Below, one piece after another: positions 1 through 7,215 of a DNA stretch of 24,518 nt. A model generated the notes under the pieces. The model searched no databases and was not told the origin of the DNA. It saw nothing but the letters and a program-made list of their open reading frames with translations. The DNA is from Methylotenera sp. (GTDB lineage Bacteria > Pseudomonadota > Gammaproteobacteria > Burkholderiales > Methylophilaceae): positions 1 through 24,518 of the forward strand of contig JAUYAL010000008.1 of NCBI GenBank assembly GCA_030693535.1, written 5' to 3'. Position 1 is the first letter of the stretch, and every line of letters begins with the position of its first letter. The translations under genes and the position numbers were made by a program.

Positions 1-1
1 A

Positions 2-253
2 AAAGAACTTCATCCTGATGCCGTATTGAAGTCTGAGTCTATCTGGTGCGCTAAAGACAAAAATGAAGCTTGGTACAACTGGATGGTAAAAGGAATTGAA
101 CCAGCCAAAGCCAGTTGTGACAACCCAATCTCTGCCAATGAAAAATTAGCAGATGAGTTAGGGGTTACTGGAACGCCAACGATTTACCTGAACAACGGTA
201 AACAGACTCAAGCGCCGCAGGAACTTGTTGCAGCCATTAAAGAGAAAAAGTAG
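2..253 (+). CDS. dsbC: Thiol:disulfide interchange protein DsbC, C-terminal part
   Basis: This is the 3' end of a gene that begins left of the window. The reading frame is open from base 2 (KELHPDA...) to the TAG at 251-253. DsbC is a periplasmic disulfide isomerase that reshuffles wrong disulfides in exported proteins. The visible part shows the family's IWCAKDKNEAW segment and a second cysteine in ASCDN, which form the structural disulfide of the catalytic domain. It also has the cis-proline loop TGTPT near the C-terminus. The active-site CXXC lies upstream, outside the window. The gene converges on the EpsA-like regulator and the two share a hairpin. Identification as DsbC rather than DsbG rests on the close match to the DsbC C-terminus as I remember it. 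Confidence 0.9.
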   Translation, partial: KELHPDAVLKSESIWCAKDKNEAWYNWMVKGIEPAKASCDNPISANEKLADELGVTGTPTIYLNNGKQTQAPQELVAAIKEKK

Positions 254-293
254 CAAAGAGAAAGAAATGCATAAAGACTTATAAAAACTGAAG

Positions 294-316
294 AATAGCC
301 CGCGGTGCGGGCTATT
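294..316. terminator. Shared bidirectional terminator hairpin
   Basis: A perfect 10-bp stem (AATAGCCCGC / GCGGGCTATT) with a 3-base loop lies between the converging dsbC and EpsA-like genes. It is followed by TTTC on the plus strand and by a T-rich stretch on the minus strand. The right arm includes the stop codon of the EpsA-like gene (312-314). Position and shape fit a terminator used from both sides. Confidence 0.75.
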
Positions 317-1061
317 TCAAGACTTTAATCAAGCCTATTTTTGCAGCCTTGACCGCAGCTTGACTGCGGTTTTGCACATCTAGTTTTCGTAAGATATTCT
401 GAACATGGTTTTTTACAGTGAGTGGGCTGATATCAAGAATTGAAGATATCTCCCAGTTAGTTTTACCCATATGCAACCACTGCAATATTTCTAATTCGCG
501 ATTAGTCATGATGCATTTGCTTGCCACATTGCCAGTGTGATAAATAGTGTTACTTCGTTGGCTGGTAATCCTAATTAATGCGCAGTGTAAATTAGGCATC
601 ATCAGCTCAAATATACGTGCTAGATTGGCACTGGGCGGCTTATGTAATCTTGCTAGAATCACAACACTGGAAATTTTACTATTATTGTCTCCAAACCCAT
701 GCACCATTAAATCTTTGAGTTCAGAGTCTTTCAGTTGTTGCTCATCGAAGTTAATCACAGCAAATTTACCGTCATCGAACTCTTCAACCTGATTAGAAAC
801 AAACAAAGGGGTGTAATTTTTACCCCAATGATTTAATGCCTGATGAATCAAGCCTGTTTCATGCTCTGTGACACTTGAAAATTGAGTCTGATTAAAATAT
901 CGCGTGCTAGTAAAATACTCGAAATGATAAGCATCATTGTCTGAGGATTTTATTCCAAAAATCATGACTTCATGTCCAAGCAAAAACTGAAAGTCACCTT
1001 GTAGCCAATTAAATAAATGAACGCGCTGGGATACACGCAAAGACTCAGTGATCACGTCCAT
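312..1061 (-). CDS. epsA: LuxR-family transcriptional regulator, EpsA-like
   Basis: The 249-residue protein has a C-terminal LuxR/NarL DNA-binding domain (about residues 185-242: LTNRELEILQWL, then ISPLTVKNHVQNILRKL with the recognition helix). The N-terminal domain of about 165 residues has no receiver phospho-acceptor pattern that I can see. The N-terminal motif LFNWLQGDFQFLLGHEVMIFG matches regulators named EpsA, which sit near exopolysaccharide and exosortase genes in betaproteobacteria. No exosortase is visible here, but polysaccharide genes follow. The start is uncertain. The ATG at 1061 has no good ribosome-binding site, and the frame stays open for 31 more codons upstream without ATG, GTG or TTG (see findings). 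It is divergent from the transglycosylase gene and probably regulated from the palindrome-rich region between them. Confidence 0.8.
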   Translation of the reverse strand: MDVITESLRVSQRVHLFNWLQGDFQFLLGHEVMIFGIKSSDNDAYHFEYFTSTRYFNQTQFSSVTEHETGLIHQALNHWGKNYTPLFVSNQVEEFDDGKFAVINFDEQQLKDSELKDLMVHGFGDNNSKISSVVILARLHKPPSANLARIFELMMPNLHCALIRITSQRSNTIYHTGNVASKCIMTNRELEILQWLHMGKTNWEISSILDISPLTVKNHVQNILRKLDVQNRSQAAVKAAKIGLIKVLK

Positions 1062-1318
1062 GAAAACGGAGCGCTGCTCATTATTTAGGCCATCTTTGGT
1101 ATCTGCTGGCGATTCGAAATTTAGATTGGTATTAATGAGAATTCTTCTATTGTTTTAAATTCACGCTATTTTTAACTAGTTAAATGACATTAAGATTAAA
1201 AATAGATGTTGATTTCTTTACAGTTTTGTAAAAAAAGCTAAAACCATGACAAAGCTAACAGAATATTAGCTAGTCATCATTACCAGAAGATGTCATATAA
1301 CTAGTGAATAATGGGCGG
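1062..1318. promoter_or_regulatory. Divergent promoter region with several palindromes
   Basis: This AT-rich stretch separates the EpsA-like gene (minus) from the lytic transglycosylase (plus). It holds a perfect 14-bp palindrome, TTTAACTAGTTAAA (1171-1184), and an inverted repeat with arms TTTACA and TGTAAA around GTTT (1217-1232). A third inverted repeat has arms AGCTAA and TTAGCT (1253-1271). No convincing -35/-10 pair stands out. The 1217-1232 element shares its core with the element in front of gspG. Confidence 0.5.
1217..1232. promoter_or_regulatory. Candidate operator, ACAGTTTTGT core, copy 1
   Basis: An inverted repeat with 6-bp arms TTTACA and TGTAAA is separated by GTTT. Its 10-base core ACAGTTTTGT is identical, spacer included, to the core of the larger inverted repeat in front of gspG (11477-11502). 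Both copies lie in promoter regions. The bound regulator is unknown; the adjacent EpsA-like protein is a candidate by position only. Confidence 0.45.
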
Positions 1319-1948
1319 ATGAAATTAATCTATTTAATGATAATCTACCTATCCGTTCTTACAGATGCATCCGCTGATGTTTTAATAAATCTTGAAGATT
1401 CTGATGAAATTCAAATCAGCAATACGCAACTGAATCTGCGATATACCCTTAAAATTGAAGAGTCATCGCTATTAATGGATAACCAGCCGATTCTGGCAAA
1501 TCTACCATCTAATTTATTACCCAACGATAAAATAGATAATAAATTGGATATGTCCACGCTTCCCTTCAGCGCTGAAGTCATTAGCGCTGCCACTGAAACT
1601 TCTATTGAGCCTGCTTTGATTCACGCAGTGATTGCTGTTGAATCCAGACATAACCCACGCGCCCTTTCTAAAAAGGGAGCCTACGGCTTGATGCAACTCA
1701 TGCCAGCTACGGCAAAACATTTTAGGGTCTCCAATAAACATGATACAAAACAGAATATTTTGGCTGGTGCAAAATATTTACGTGAACTACTTATTATGTT
1801 TAATGGAAACTTATCGCTTGCCCTTGCTGCATATAACGCTGGCCCAAAGGCTGTACATAAACATGGCGGCATCATTCCACCTTATAAAGAAACCATGGAC
1901 TACGTACCCAAGGTCCTTAAAATATACCGTAGATACTCCATCACTTGA
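1319..1948 (+). CDS. Exported lytic transglycosylase (SLT domain)
   Basis: The 209-residue protein probably cleaves the glycan strands of peptidoglycan in the periplasm. It begins with a signal peptide (MKLIYLMIIYLSVLTDASA, cleaved about residue 19) and an uncharacterised segment of about 65 residues. The C-terminal SLT/Goose-lysozyme-like domain has the catalytic glutamate in AVESRHNP (about E108), then GAYGLMQLMPATA and the AAYNAGP motif. I chose the ATG at 1319 because it gives a standard signal peptide. A GTG at 1304 in the same frame would add five residues. It converges on the secretion operon, with its stop only 4 bases from the last pseudopilin's stop. A role in opening the cell wall for that machine is plausible but inferred from position. 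Confidence 0.85.
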   Translation: MKLIYLMIIYLSVLTDASADVLINLEDSDEIQISNTQLNLRYTLKIEESSLLMDNQPILANLPSNLLPNDKIDNKLDMSTLPFSAEVISAATETSIEPALIHAVIAVESRHNPRALSKKGAYGLMQLMPATAKHFRVSNKHDTKQNILAGAKYLRELLIMFNGNLSLALAAYNAGPKAVHKHGGIIPPYKETMDYVPKVLKIYRRYSIT

Positions 1949-1952
1949 AAAT

Positions 1953-2465
1953 TCACATCGCGCTTGATGCCGTCAATTGTGGATTTTCAGCACTTGGTAC
2001 TATTGACCCTGGCGTGTAGATGAATTTCCATTCGGAATATTTTTTTGCAGACCCAAAGGTCTCATATTGCGATAAAAAACCTGTTACTCTGATAGGCGAT
2101 AGTTCTGAAGTGCTATATACACCAACAATCCCATCCTGCTGCATCACCAGGCCCCATTCTTTTTCAAAAGAAAGAGGATCATTGTGAAGCTTTCGTATAT
2201 GTCGCTTCACGACCGGAAAACGTTTGTCCAGAATCAGATCTTCAAGTTGTTTAGGATATTGTTTAATCACGCCAGGTGTGTTTTCGTAATAACTGCCAAT
2301 CGCTTGACGATAAGCTTCACCGATGAATAGCAATTCTTTCTCACGCTCGCGTTGCGCATCTTGATGCCACACGATGCCAACGCCAGCCAAGCCAATGCCA
2401 GATATTGCAACCAAGATTAACAATCCAATGTAAGTGAACCCTGAATATTTACGTTTAAACTGCAT
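1953..2465 (-). CDS. Pseudopilin-like protein, last gene of the secretion operon
   Basis: This protein has a prepilin leader and a hydrophobic N-terminal helix: MQFKRKYSG followed by FTYIGLLILVAISGIGLAGVG. The position usually held by Glu+5 after the cleavage site is Gly (FTYIG instead of FTLIE), so it is an atypical or minor pseudopilin. The rest (about 130 residues) has a charged helix (DAQREREKELLFIGEAYRQAI), and the KQYPKQLEDLILD stretch is shared in pattern with other pseudopilins. I chose the ATG at 2465 because it gives a short basic leader. The frame is open back to 2582, and longer starts would overlap the preceding gene. It is the promoter-distal end of the eleven-gene run and converges on the transglycosylase. 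Confidence 0.75.
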   Translation of the reverse strand: MQFKRKYSGFTYIGLLILVAISGIGLAGVGIVWHQDAQREREKELLFIGEAYRQAIGSYYENTPGVIKQYPKQLEDLILDKRFPVVKRHIRKLHNDPLSFEKEWGLVMQQDGIVGVYSTSELSPIRVTGFLSQYETFGSAKKYSEWKFIYTPGSIVPSAENPQLTASSAM

Positions 2466-2508
2466 TGACTTTTGAACTGTATTTGATGTGTGAGAGTGTA
2501 ATTGCTGA

Positions 2509-2895
2509 TTACCAGTCAGCATATTGACTGCCATCTTTTGCAATTGCTGTAGATCCGCTGTGAATGTCGTATACATTACCAACCAAAGGAGGCTCTGGAG
2601 ATATCAGCACCCATGTGTCATCTTTTCCCGTAATTGGATCTGTGGGCAATTTGCGAATATATTTCATCGCTACCAAGTCTTCTAATGATTCCGGATAGCG
2701 GCCTTTATCAGCATAGAACTTATCAATACTTTCTCTTACAATATTTAGGCTCTGCTGCAATGCGGCCTCTTTTGCACGCTCGAGACTTGAAAAGTATTTT
2801 GGTACAGCCAACGTAAGAAGCATCGCCAGTATGGCTAGCACAACCAATAGCTCCACCAAGGTAAATCCTTTAGCGGTAAACCCTTTAACATTCAT
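2509..2895 (-). CDS. Type II secretion pseudopilin (GspG-like)
   Basis: The prepilin cleavage site is clear: basic leader MNVKGFTAKG, then FTLVELLVVLAILAMLLTLAVP with the conserved Glu+5. The globular part has the pseudopilin pattern RYPESLEDLV...RKLPTDPITGK, and the C-terminus reads VYDIHSGSTAIAKDGSQYADW, typical of GspG-related pseudopilins. With the start at 2895 it has 128 residues. The frame is open to an ATG at 2973 that overlaps the previous gene's stop; that start would give an unusually long 36-residue leader. It lies between two other pseudopilin genes and presumably forms part of the pseudopilus fibre after processing by a peptidase not encoded here. Confidence 0.85.
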   Translation of the reverse strand: MNVKGFTAKGFTLVELLVVLAILAMLLTLAVPKYFSSLERAKEAALQQSLNIVRESIDKFYADKGRYPESLEDLVAMKYIRKLPTDPITGKDDTWVLISPEPPLVGNVYDIHSGSTAIAKDGSQYADW

Positions 2896-2966
2896 CGCAT
2901 TGCAGCTTAGTCGTGTACGTAAAAATTCTTTCAATTTACATGATCCAATGTAGTGTTTACTGGCAG

Positions 2967-3470
2967 TTACCATTGTGAGTAAGGCACTCCGTTAAACCCT
3001 GTTTGCTGGCTGAGTGAGTAGATATCGTAAACATCCTCCCCTTCTCTAGGTTGATCAAACTCACTCGCATAGCTTCGTAACCCCCAGTGATCTTCTTTTT
3101 GTCCATAGTCATCATTACTTTGAAGTGATGTACGCATTGGATCTGCCGGAATTTTGCGCAAAAATTTCAATTTACGCTTGCCTGGATCTTTTACATCCAC
3201 TACACCATCCACTAGTGTTTCAAGACTGGGTGGATACCCTGACTGGTCAATATTCTTAGCGATCTTTCCCTCATCCACCGCCTTTTTGTAGGCATCAATT
3301 GCTTCACGGATCTGGCGCAGATTGGCGCGTAATTCACTTTCTTTTACCCGCTGAACTGTAAGCTGCAACATTGGCATCGCAACACTGGCTAAAATTGCAA
3401 GAATAGCGACCGTCACCACTAACTCAATCAGCGTAAATCCATAGGGGAGCTTCTTGATGCTGCTTGTCAT
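2967..3470 (-). CDS. Type II secretion pseudopilin (GspG-like)
   Basis: This 167-residue protein starts MTSSIKKLPYG, then FTLIELVVTVAILAILASVAMP, a textbook prepilin leader with Glu+5. The globular domain includes YPPSLETLVDG and FLRKIPADPM. It ends with EDVYDIYSL and GVPYSQW, the same C-terminal pattern as its neighbour. The ATG overlaps the secretin stop codon as ATGA (3467-3470), which implies translational coupling. It differs from the gspG at the head of the operon, which has the classic 'SEQGL...PDDPW' region, so it is likely a second fibre component. Confidence 0.88.
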   Translation of the reverse strand: MTSSIKKLPYGFTLIELVVTVAILAILASVAMPMLQLTVQRVKESELRANLRQIREAIDAYKKAVDEGKIAKNIDQSGYPPSLETLVDGVVDVKDPGKRKLKFLRKIPADPMRTSLQSNDDYGQKEDHWGLRSYASEFDQPREGEDVYDIYSLSQQTGFNGVPYSQW

Positions 3471-5452
3471 GGTAACGAAGATGGTGCTATAGGCTCGCCA
3501 CTTGGCTGCACAACCTCTTGGCTTGCTGGGGGAACTGCCGCCACTTCTTCAACCGGAGTGCTTTGTGATTGCGTAGCCAGTTCTTGCTCACTTGCTGATC
3601 CTGATTCAGTAGCAGCCTCAGGATTTAATCTTAATTGAGGTTGCCTGATTCTTTCTCTGAATTGTTCTTTAGCGCTTAAAGCCCCTGAACTGACAGGTAA
3701 ACCATTTTGTGGTTTATCTGTAATTAGATTTTCTGTACCTGACCAGTATTCTGAAACCTCAGCATTAGGCAGGCTGATATTGCCGATTATCCTAGGCGTG
3801 ATTGCCAGTACGATTTCAGTTTTACTTCTTCTGTCTTCCTGGTTTGAAAACAACCTGCCTAGTAGTGGTATATCTCCCAGCCCAGGTAATCTGCTCGCAT
3901 TTTTACGCTCATCATCTAATATCAAACCTGCAAGTATTTGCGTTTCACCATTTTTTAAGCGCAATACCGTATTGGCGTTGCGGGTACCGATGGTATATGC
4001 AGTAGCACCATTTCTAGTTGTTGTTTTTTCACCTAAAGAACTAACCTCTAACCCAACTTTAATATTCACAAAGTCGTTCAAAGTTATACGTGGTTCAACA
4101 TCAAGCTTTAAACCAACATCGACATATGAAATATTTTCAGAAATGCCCACATTGGCAGTTGATGTCGTGGTGATAATAGGCACTTTGTCACCCACCATGA
4201 TTTTTGCTTTTTCATTATTTCTTACACGAATCCTTGGATTTGATAAAAGATTAACGTCACCAATGGTCTTTTTAAAATTCACACCAGGGTTGGGTGACAC
4301 CCCGATATTTGGCGATTTCACACTTTTTAAAGCTTCAAGAGTCAGATTGGCAGCTGACAATACGGCTAATTGATTTGGATAAACAATGCCCAACTCTTGT
4401 AAACGACTTCGGCTTACTTCTAATACTTCAATATCCAACATGACTTCAGGATCTTCCAGATCATTTGCCGCGACTAACTTTTCTGCAATTCGAATCACCT
4501 CAGGGGTGTCTCGCATCACCATCATGTTAAGACGCTCATCCACAAAAATATCTTTTGTTTTAAGCATGGTCTTGATTAATATAGAAACCTGCTTAGCACT
4601 GGCATTTGAAAAATAGAAACTGCGGATCATTAAATCTTGGTAATCCTTTAGTTTTGCAGGTGTGCCGGGAAATACAAGTACAGTATTTTCTGACAAGACT
4701 TTCTTTTGCAGTCCATTACTCGAAAGCACCATATCGATTGCATCTTCTATACGTGCTTTCTTAATGAAAATAGTCGCCTTGGTTTCAGGTTTAATATCTT
4801 TATCCAAAATGAAATTGATTCCTGTCGCGCGCGACAAGGCCTCAAACGCTACTTTGATATTGACATCACGTAATTCCAATGTCACCGGCTTATTCAACAG
4901 CGTCTTAAGTTCTGCTGGTTTGGCCCTAACTGGCGCCAGTTTAGTGTTGATTTGCTGCTGCAAATCGATTGCCTTGGCATGCTGAGGATTTTCAATCAGC
5001 ACATCGCGCACAATGTCTTTGGCCGATTCTGGCTTACTGTCTAACATTGTCGCAGCTTGGTCTAACTTACTCAAATGCCCCAACTCACGCTCTACTTGCA
5101 ACTTGCCATTGAAAGCGACTGGGTCTTCAGGCAAAAAACTTAATACGCGGTCATAAAGTGCGCTGGCTTCTGTATTTAAGCCTTTAGACTTAGCCTGCTC
5201 TGCCTGCACTAACAATTGCGTTGTCGCTAATTCCTGTGTGACGAGTAGGTTCTTACGTTTTACTGTAGCTTCAGGATGCGCGATGACTTCTTTCTTGACC
5301 TCTGCTACTAGCACTTCTGGAGTCTTACTTTGATCAATCGGCTTTTCCCATGGTGCAATAGCACAACTGGCGATTTGCGTCATCAAAGTAACCATCATCA
5401 AATAGCTTACATAAGCGCGTTTAGCTAGATATCTTTTGTTTGCGAAAATCAT
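3467..5452 (-). CDS. gspD: Lipoprotein secretin, GspD/PilQ/MshL-like outer-membrane channel
   Basis: This 661-residue protein would form the outer-membrane pore of the system. The N-terminus is a signal peptide ending in a lipobox, IASC with Cys at about residue 30, so the secretin is probably lipidated itself. A helical TPR-like region (about 70-170) follows, then a short STN/N0 domain (about 184-262: VTLELRDVNIKVAFEALSRA) and an N1-type domain (about 270-345). The C-terminal secretin domain (about 350-565) contains VPIITTTST and the signature LKNGETQILAGLI...RLPGLGDIPLLGRLF. A Pro/Ser/Glu-rich tail of about 95 residues ends the protein. The start has AAGGA six bases upstream. The gene lies 12 bases after the GspC/PilP-like gene and overlaps the next pseudopilin by 4 bases. 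Confidence 0.92.
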   Translation of the reverse strand: MIFANKRYLAKRAYVSYLMMVTLMTQIASCAIAPWEKPIDQSKTPEVLVAEVKKEVIAHPEATVKRKNLLVTQELATTQLLVQAEQAKSKGLNTEASALYDRVLSFLPEDPVAFNGKLQVERELGHLSKLDQAATMLDSKPESAKDIVRDVLIENPQHAKAIDLQQQINTKLAPVRAKPAELKTLLNKPVTLELRDVNIKVAFEALSRATGINFILDKDIKPETKATIFIKKARIEDAIDMVLSSNGLQKKVLSENTVLVFPGTPAKLKDYQDLMIRSFYFSNASAKQVSILIKTMLKTKDIFVDERLNMMVMRDTPEVIRIAEKLVAANDLEDPEVMLDIEVLEVSRSRLQELGIVYPNQLAVLSAANLTLEALKSVKSPNIGVSPNPGVNFKKTIGDVNLLSNPRIRVRNNEKAKIMVGDKVPIITTTSTANVGISENISYVDVGLKLDVEPRITLNDFVNIKVGLEVSSLGEKTTTRNGATAYTIGTRNANTVLRLKNGETQILAGLILDDERKNASRLPGLGDIPLLGRLFSNQEDRRSKTEIVLAITPRIIGNISLPNAEVSEYWSGTENLITDKPQNGLPVSSGALSAKEQFRERIRQPQLRLNPEAATESGSASEQELATQSQSTPVEEVAAVPPASQEVVQPSGEPIAPSSLP

Positions 5453-5464
5453 TCGTGTATCCTT

Positions 5465-6094
5465 TTACTGTGTCAGCGCATCTGTAGAAAATGGTTTTAC
5501 CGAGGCAGTTGACGGCTTTGCAGCTTTTGATAATGTCTGAACCAAATTGAGCGGTAGGTAAGTGAGTTTTAGGGTATTGCTGCTCTCAGCTTCAAATCTC
5601 CATTGCTGATTGATTTTTTCACCTTTAATAACGGTATAAAGCTTTCCATTTGACATCAGAAACACCTGAGTACCTTTTGGAGAGTTTTCCAGTTTTCCTA
5701 CATATTGAAATGGTGCAGGAGGTGCCACCGGCGGGGGGGGTGGGAGTGGCTTTACTTTCTTGATTGGCGGAATAACGACCCATGAATGCACTTTGAATAA
5801 ATCATGTGCTTTACCTGATAATGATTCACGTTTTAATTTTTGCCATGGGATAAGAGAATCATCTCCAGCGTGTGGCCTTACCTTATTCAACTCTTGGTCA
5901 TTCAGTTGAGAAGTGACATTGTTTTCCATGGGCGTTACTCGTGGTGTTCTTAAAGGTTTTGCAACTTGCAAATCATCTACCTCGTCTTCTTCCTGCAAGG
6001 CAGTCCATATTGTGAGTGCTACCGTGATCAACAAAATAAGCATCAGTCGTTTATTCGATGAATTTGCAGCGGCACTAGAAACAGAATTAGTCAT
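5465..6094 (-). CDS. GspC/PilP-like inner-membrane protein
   Basis: The protein (209 residues from the ATG at 6094) has one membrane segment near the N-terminus (about 18-34) and a charged linker. A proline-rich hinge (KPLPPPPPVAPPAP) comes next, then a small C-terminal domain with FQYVGKLENSPKGTQVFLMSNGKLYTVIKGEKI. This is the layout of GspC or PilP, which link the inner-membrane platform to the secretin. Similar proteins in betaproteobacteria carry the odd name 'secretion system X translation initiation factor'; I see no translation-factor feature. The ATG overlaps the preceding TGA as ATGA; a TTG at 6100 is an alternative start. The proline hinge is encoded through a run of eight C on the coding strand (5733-5740). 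Confidence 0.75.
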   Translation of the reverse strand: MTNSVSSAAANSSNKRLMLILLITVALTIWTALQEEDEVDDLQVAKPLRTPRVTPMENNVTSQLNDQELNKVRPHAGDDSLIPWQKLKRESLSGKAHDLFKVHSWVVIPPIKKVKPLPPPPPVAPPAPFQYVGKLENSPKGTQVFLMSNGKLYTVIKGEKINQQWRFEAESSNTLKLTYLPLNLVQTLSKAAKPSTASVKPFSTDALTQ

Positions 6095-6663
6095 TTCCAA
6101 GTATCACTCTGCAAAAAAAGTACGAACACTAGCCGGGCTTCTACCGTTGGCGACAATGCATTTTCACGCTTAATTTGAATATCACTCAGTGCCAATGCAG
6201 GCAATTGATGTAATATGGATGCGATGAAATGACGAATTTGCGTATACTTACCAACCACCGGCAGGATGATTTCATATCGCATTAACCTGCCTTGCTGAGT
6301 TTTTAAAAGTTTGTAATCTCCACGGTTAAGAACAAGATGTTGCTTTGTCGCAGTTTTATCAATGAACCCTAGCCACTTTGGCAAACTAGTGGCTGAAGGG
6401 AATAATGCATAAAAGGCCTCCAATTCCTGCGCTGTTGTATGCTGAGGTACAACAATCGATTCACGCTGTTCTGTTTTCGTTCTTTCCTGATGTTCTAGTT
6501 CAGCCACGCTTGCAATCAATTGTTCTTCTATAACGACAACCTTAGTGAAGTAAATCAAAAGACTTACAATCATCATTACAAATCCTAGCATTCCCCATAG
6601 CCCTAGATTTTTCGCTACTTTGGTCAAGTACCAATATAGATCGGATAAGTTGTATATTTTCAT
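6091..6663 (-). CDS. PilO/GspM-like assembly platform protein
   Basis: This 190-residue bitopic protein has a cytoplasmic N-terminus and one membrane helix (about residues 22-45, LGLWGMLGFVMMIVSLLIYFT). A coiled-coil-prone stretch follows (VEELIASVAELEHQERTKTEQ region). The periplasmic domain has the PilO pattern: FYALFPSATSLPKWLGFIDKTA, then RYEIILPVVGKYTQIRHFI. PilO or GspM proteins pair with PilN or GspL to align the machine in the inner membrane. The ATG at 6663 directly follows the PilN-like stop; a TTG one codon earlier is possible. Assignment rests on layout and gene order more than on strong motifs. Confidence 0.75.
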   Translation of the reverse strand: MKIYNLSDLYWYLTKVAKNLGLWGMLGFVMMIVSLLIYFTKVVVIEEQLIASVAELEHQERTKTEQRESIVVPQHTTAQELEAFYALFPSATSLPKWLGFIDKTATKQHLVLNRGDYKLLKTQQGRLMRYEIILPVVGKYTQIRHFIASILHQLPALALSDIQIKRENALSPTVEARLVFVLFLQSDTWK

Positions 6664-6666
6664 CAA

Positions 6667-7215
6667 TCAGTTTGCTTTAAACGTATGCAATTGCGCCATC
6701 AAAGTAAACTTTACAGGCTTTGAAACATTGTCTTCATCTAGATGATGCTTTTGCAGATAAACCTGAGATAACATTGACTGCCCTTCCAGACGGCCTATGA
6801 ACTGCATAACGGAATGCAGGTTTTTGGCTTCCCCACCCAAAATAACCTGTTGTTTCTTTATACTTGGTTCCAAACTGAGTAAGGCAACATCTTTTAAGTC
6901 AGACCCTTCAATTGCACTCAGAAGCTCACTCCAGGGAATCGTCAAATCAGTCACTGTTGCTTCAATCTGATTTTTGACATCAATTGGAATTTCTTCCCTA
7001 ACGTTCCTGGCAATGGTCTCTTTCTTAGGCTGATTATTAAACTGCTTAAGTTTGAACAAGACTTCATGATGCTTATCCGATATTAACTGGTATTGCTGTA
7101 GGGTAAAAAATATCAGCGCCATACCCACCCCTAACACAACGGTACCGATAAAACTGAATCTGGTCGGCGCAAAGAAATGACCGTCAATAAAGTCCAGTTG
7201 CAGCTTTCGACTCAT
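6667..7215 (-). CDS. PilN-like inner-membrane protein
   Basis: This 182-residue protein has a short cytoplasmic N-terminus (MSRKLQLDFIDGHFFAPTR), one membrane helix (about residues 22-40) and a coiled-coil segment. The periplasmic domain reads ATVTDLTIPWSELLSAIEG, then DVALLSLEPSIKKQQVILGGEAKNL, the PilN-type ferredoxin-like pattern. PilN couples a cytoplasmic PilM-type protein to PilO. The ATG overlaps the PilM-like stop by 4 bases (ATGA), with AGAGG seven bases before the start. Order PilM-PilN-PilO-PilP-secretin is exactly that of type IV pilus operons, although the motor genes alongside are type II secretion-like. Confidence 0.8.
   Translation of the reverse strand: MSRKLQLDFIDGHFFAPTRFSFIGTVVLGVGMALIFFTLQQYQLISDKHHEVLFKLKQFNNQPKKETIARNVREEIPIDVKNQIEATVTDLTIPWSELLSAIEGSDLKDVALLSLEPSIKKQQVILGGEAKNLHSVMQFIGRLEGQSMLSQVYLQKHHLDEDNVSKPVKFTLMAQLHTFKAN

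Noticed and set aside
3780..4373. 197-residue plus-strand open frame inside the secretin gene
   Set aside because: It is antisense to a strongly supported coding region, with low-complexity Ser/Leu/Phe composition typical of a shadow frame, and no ribosome-binding site or domain.
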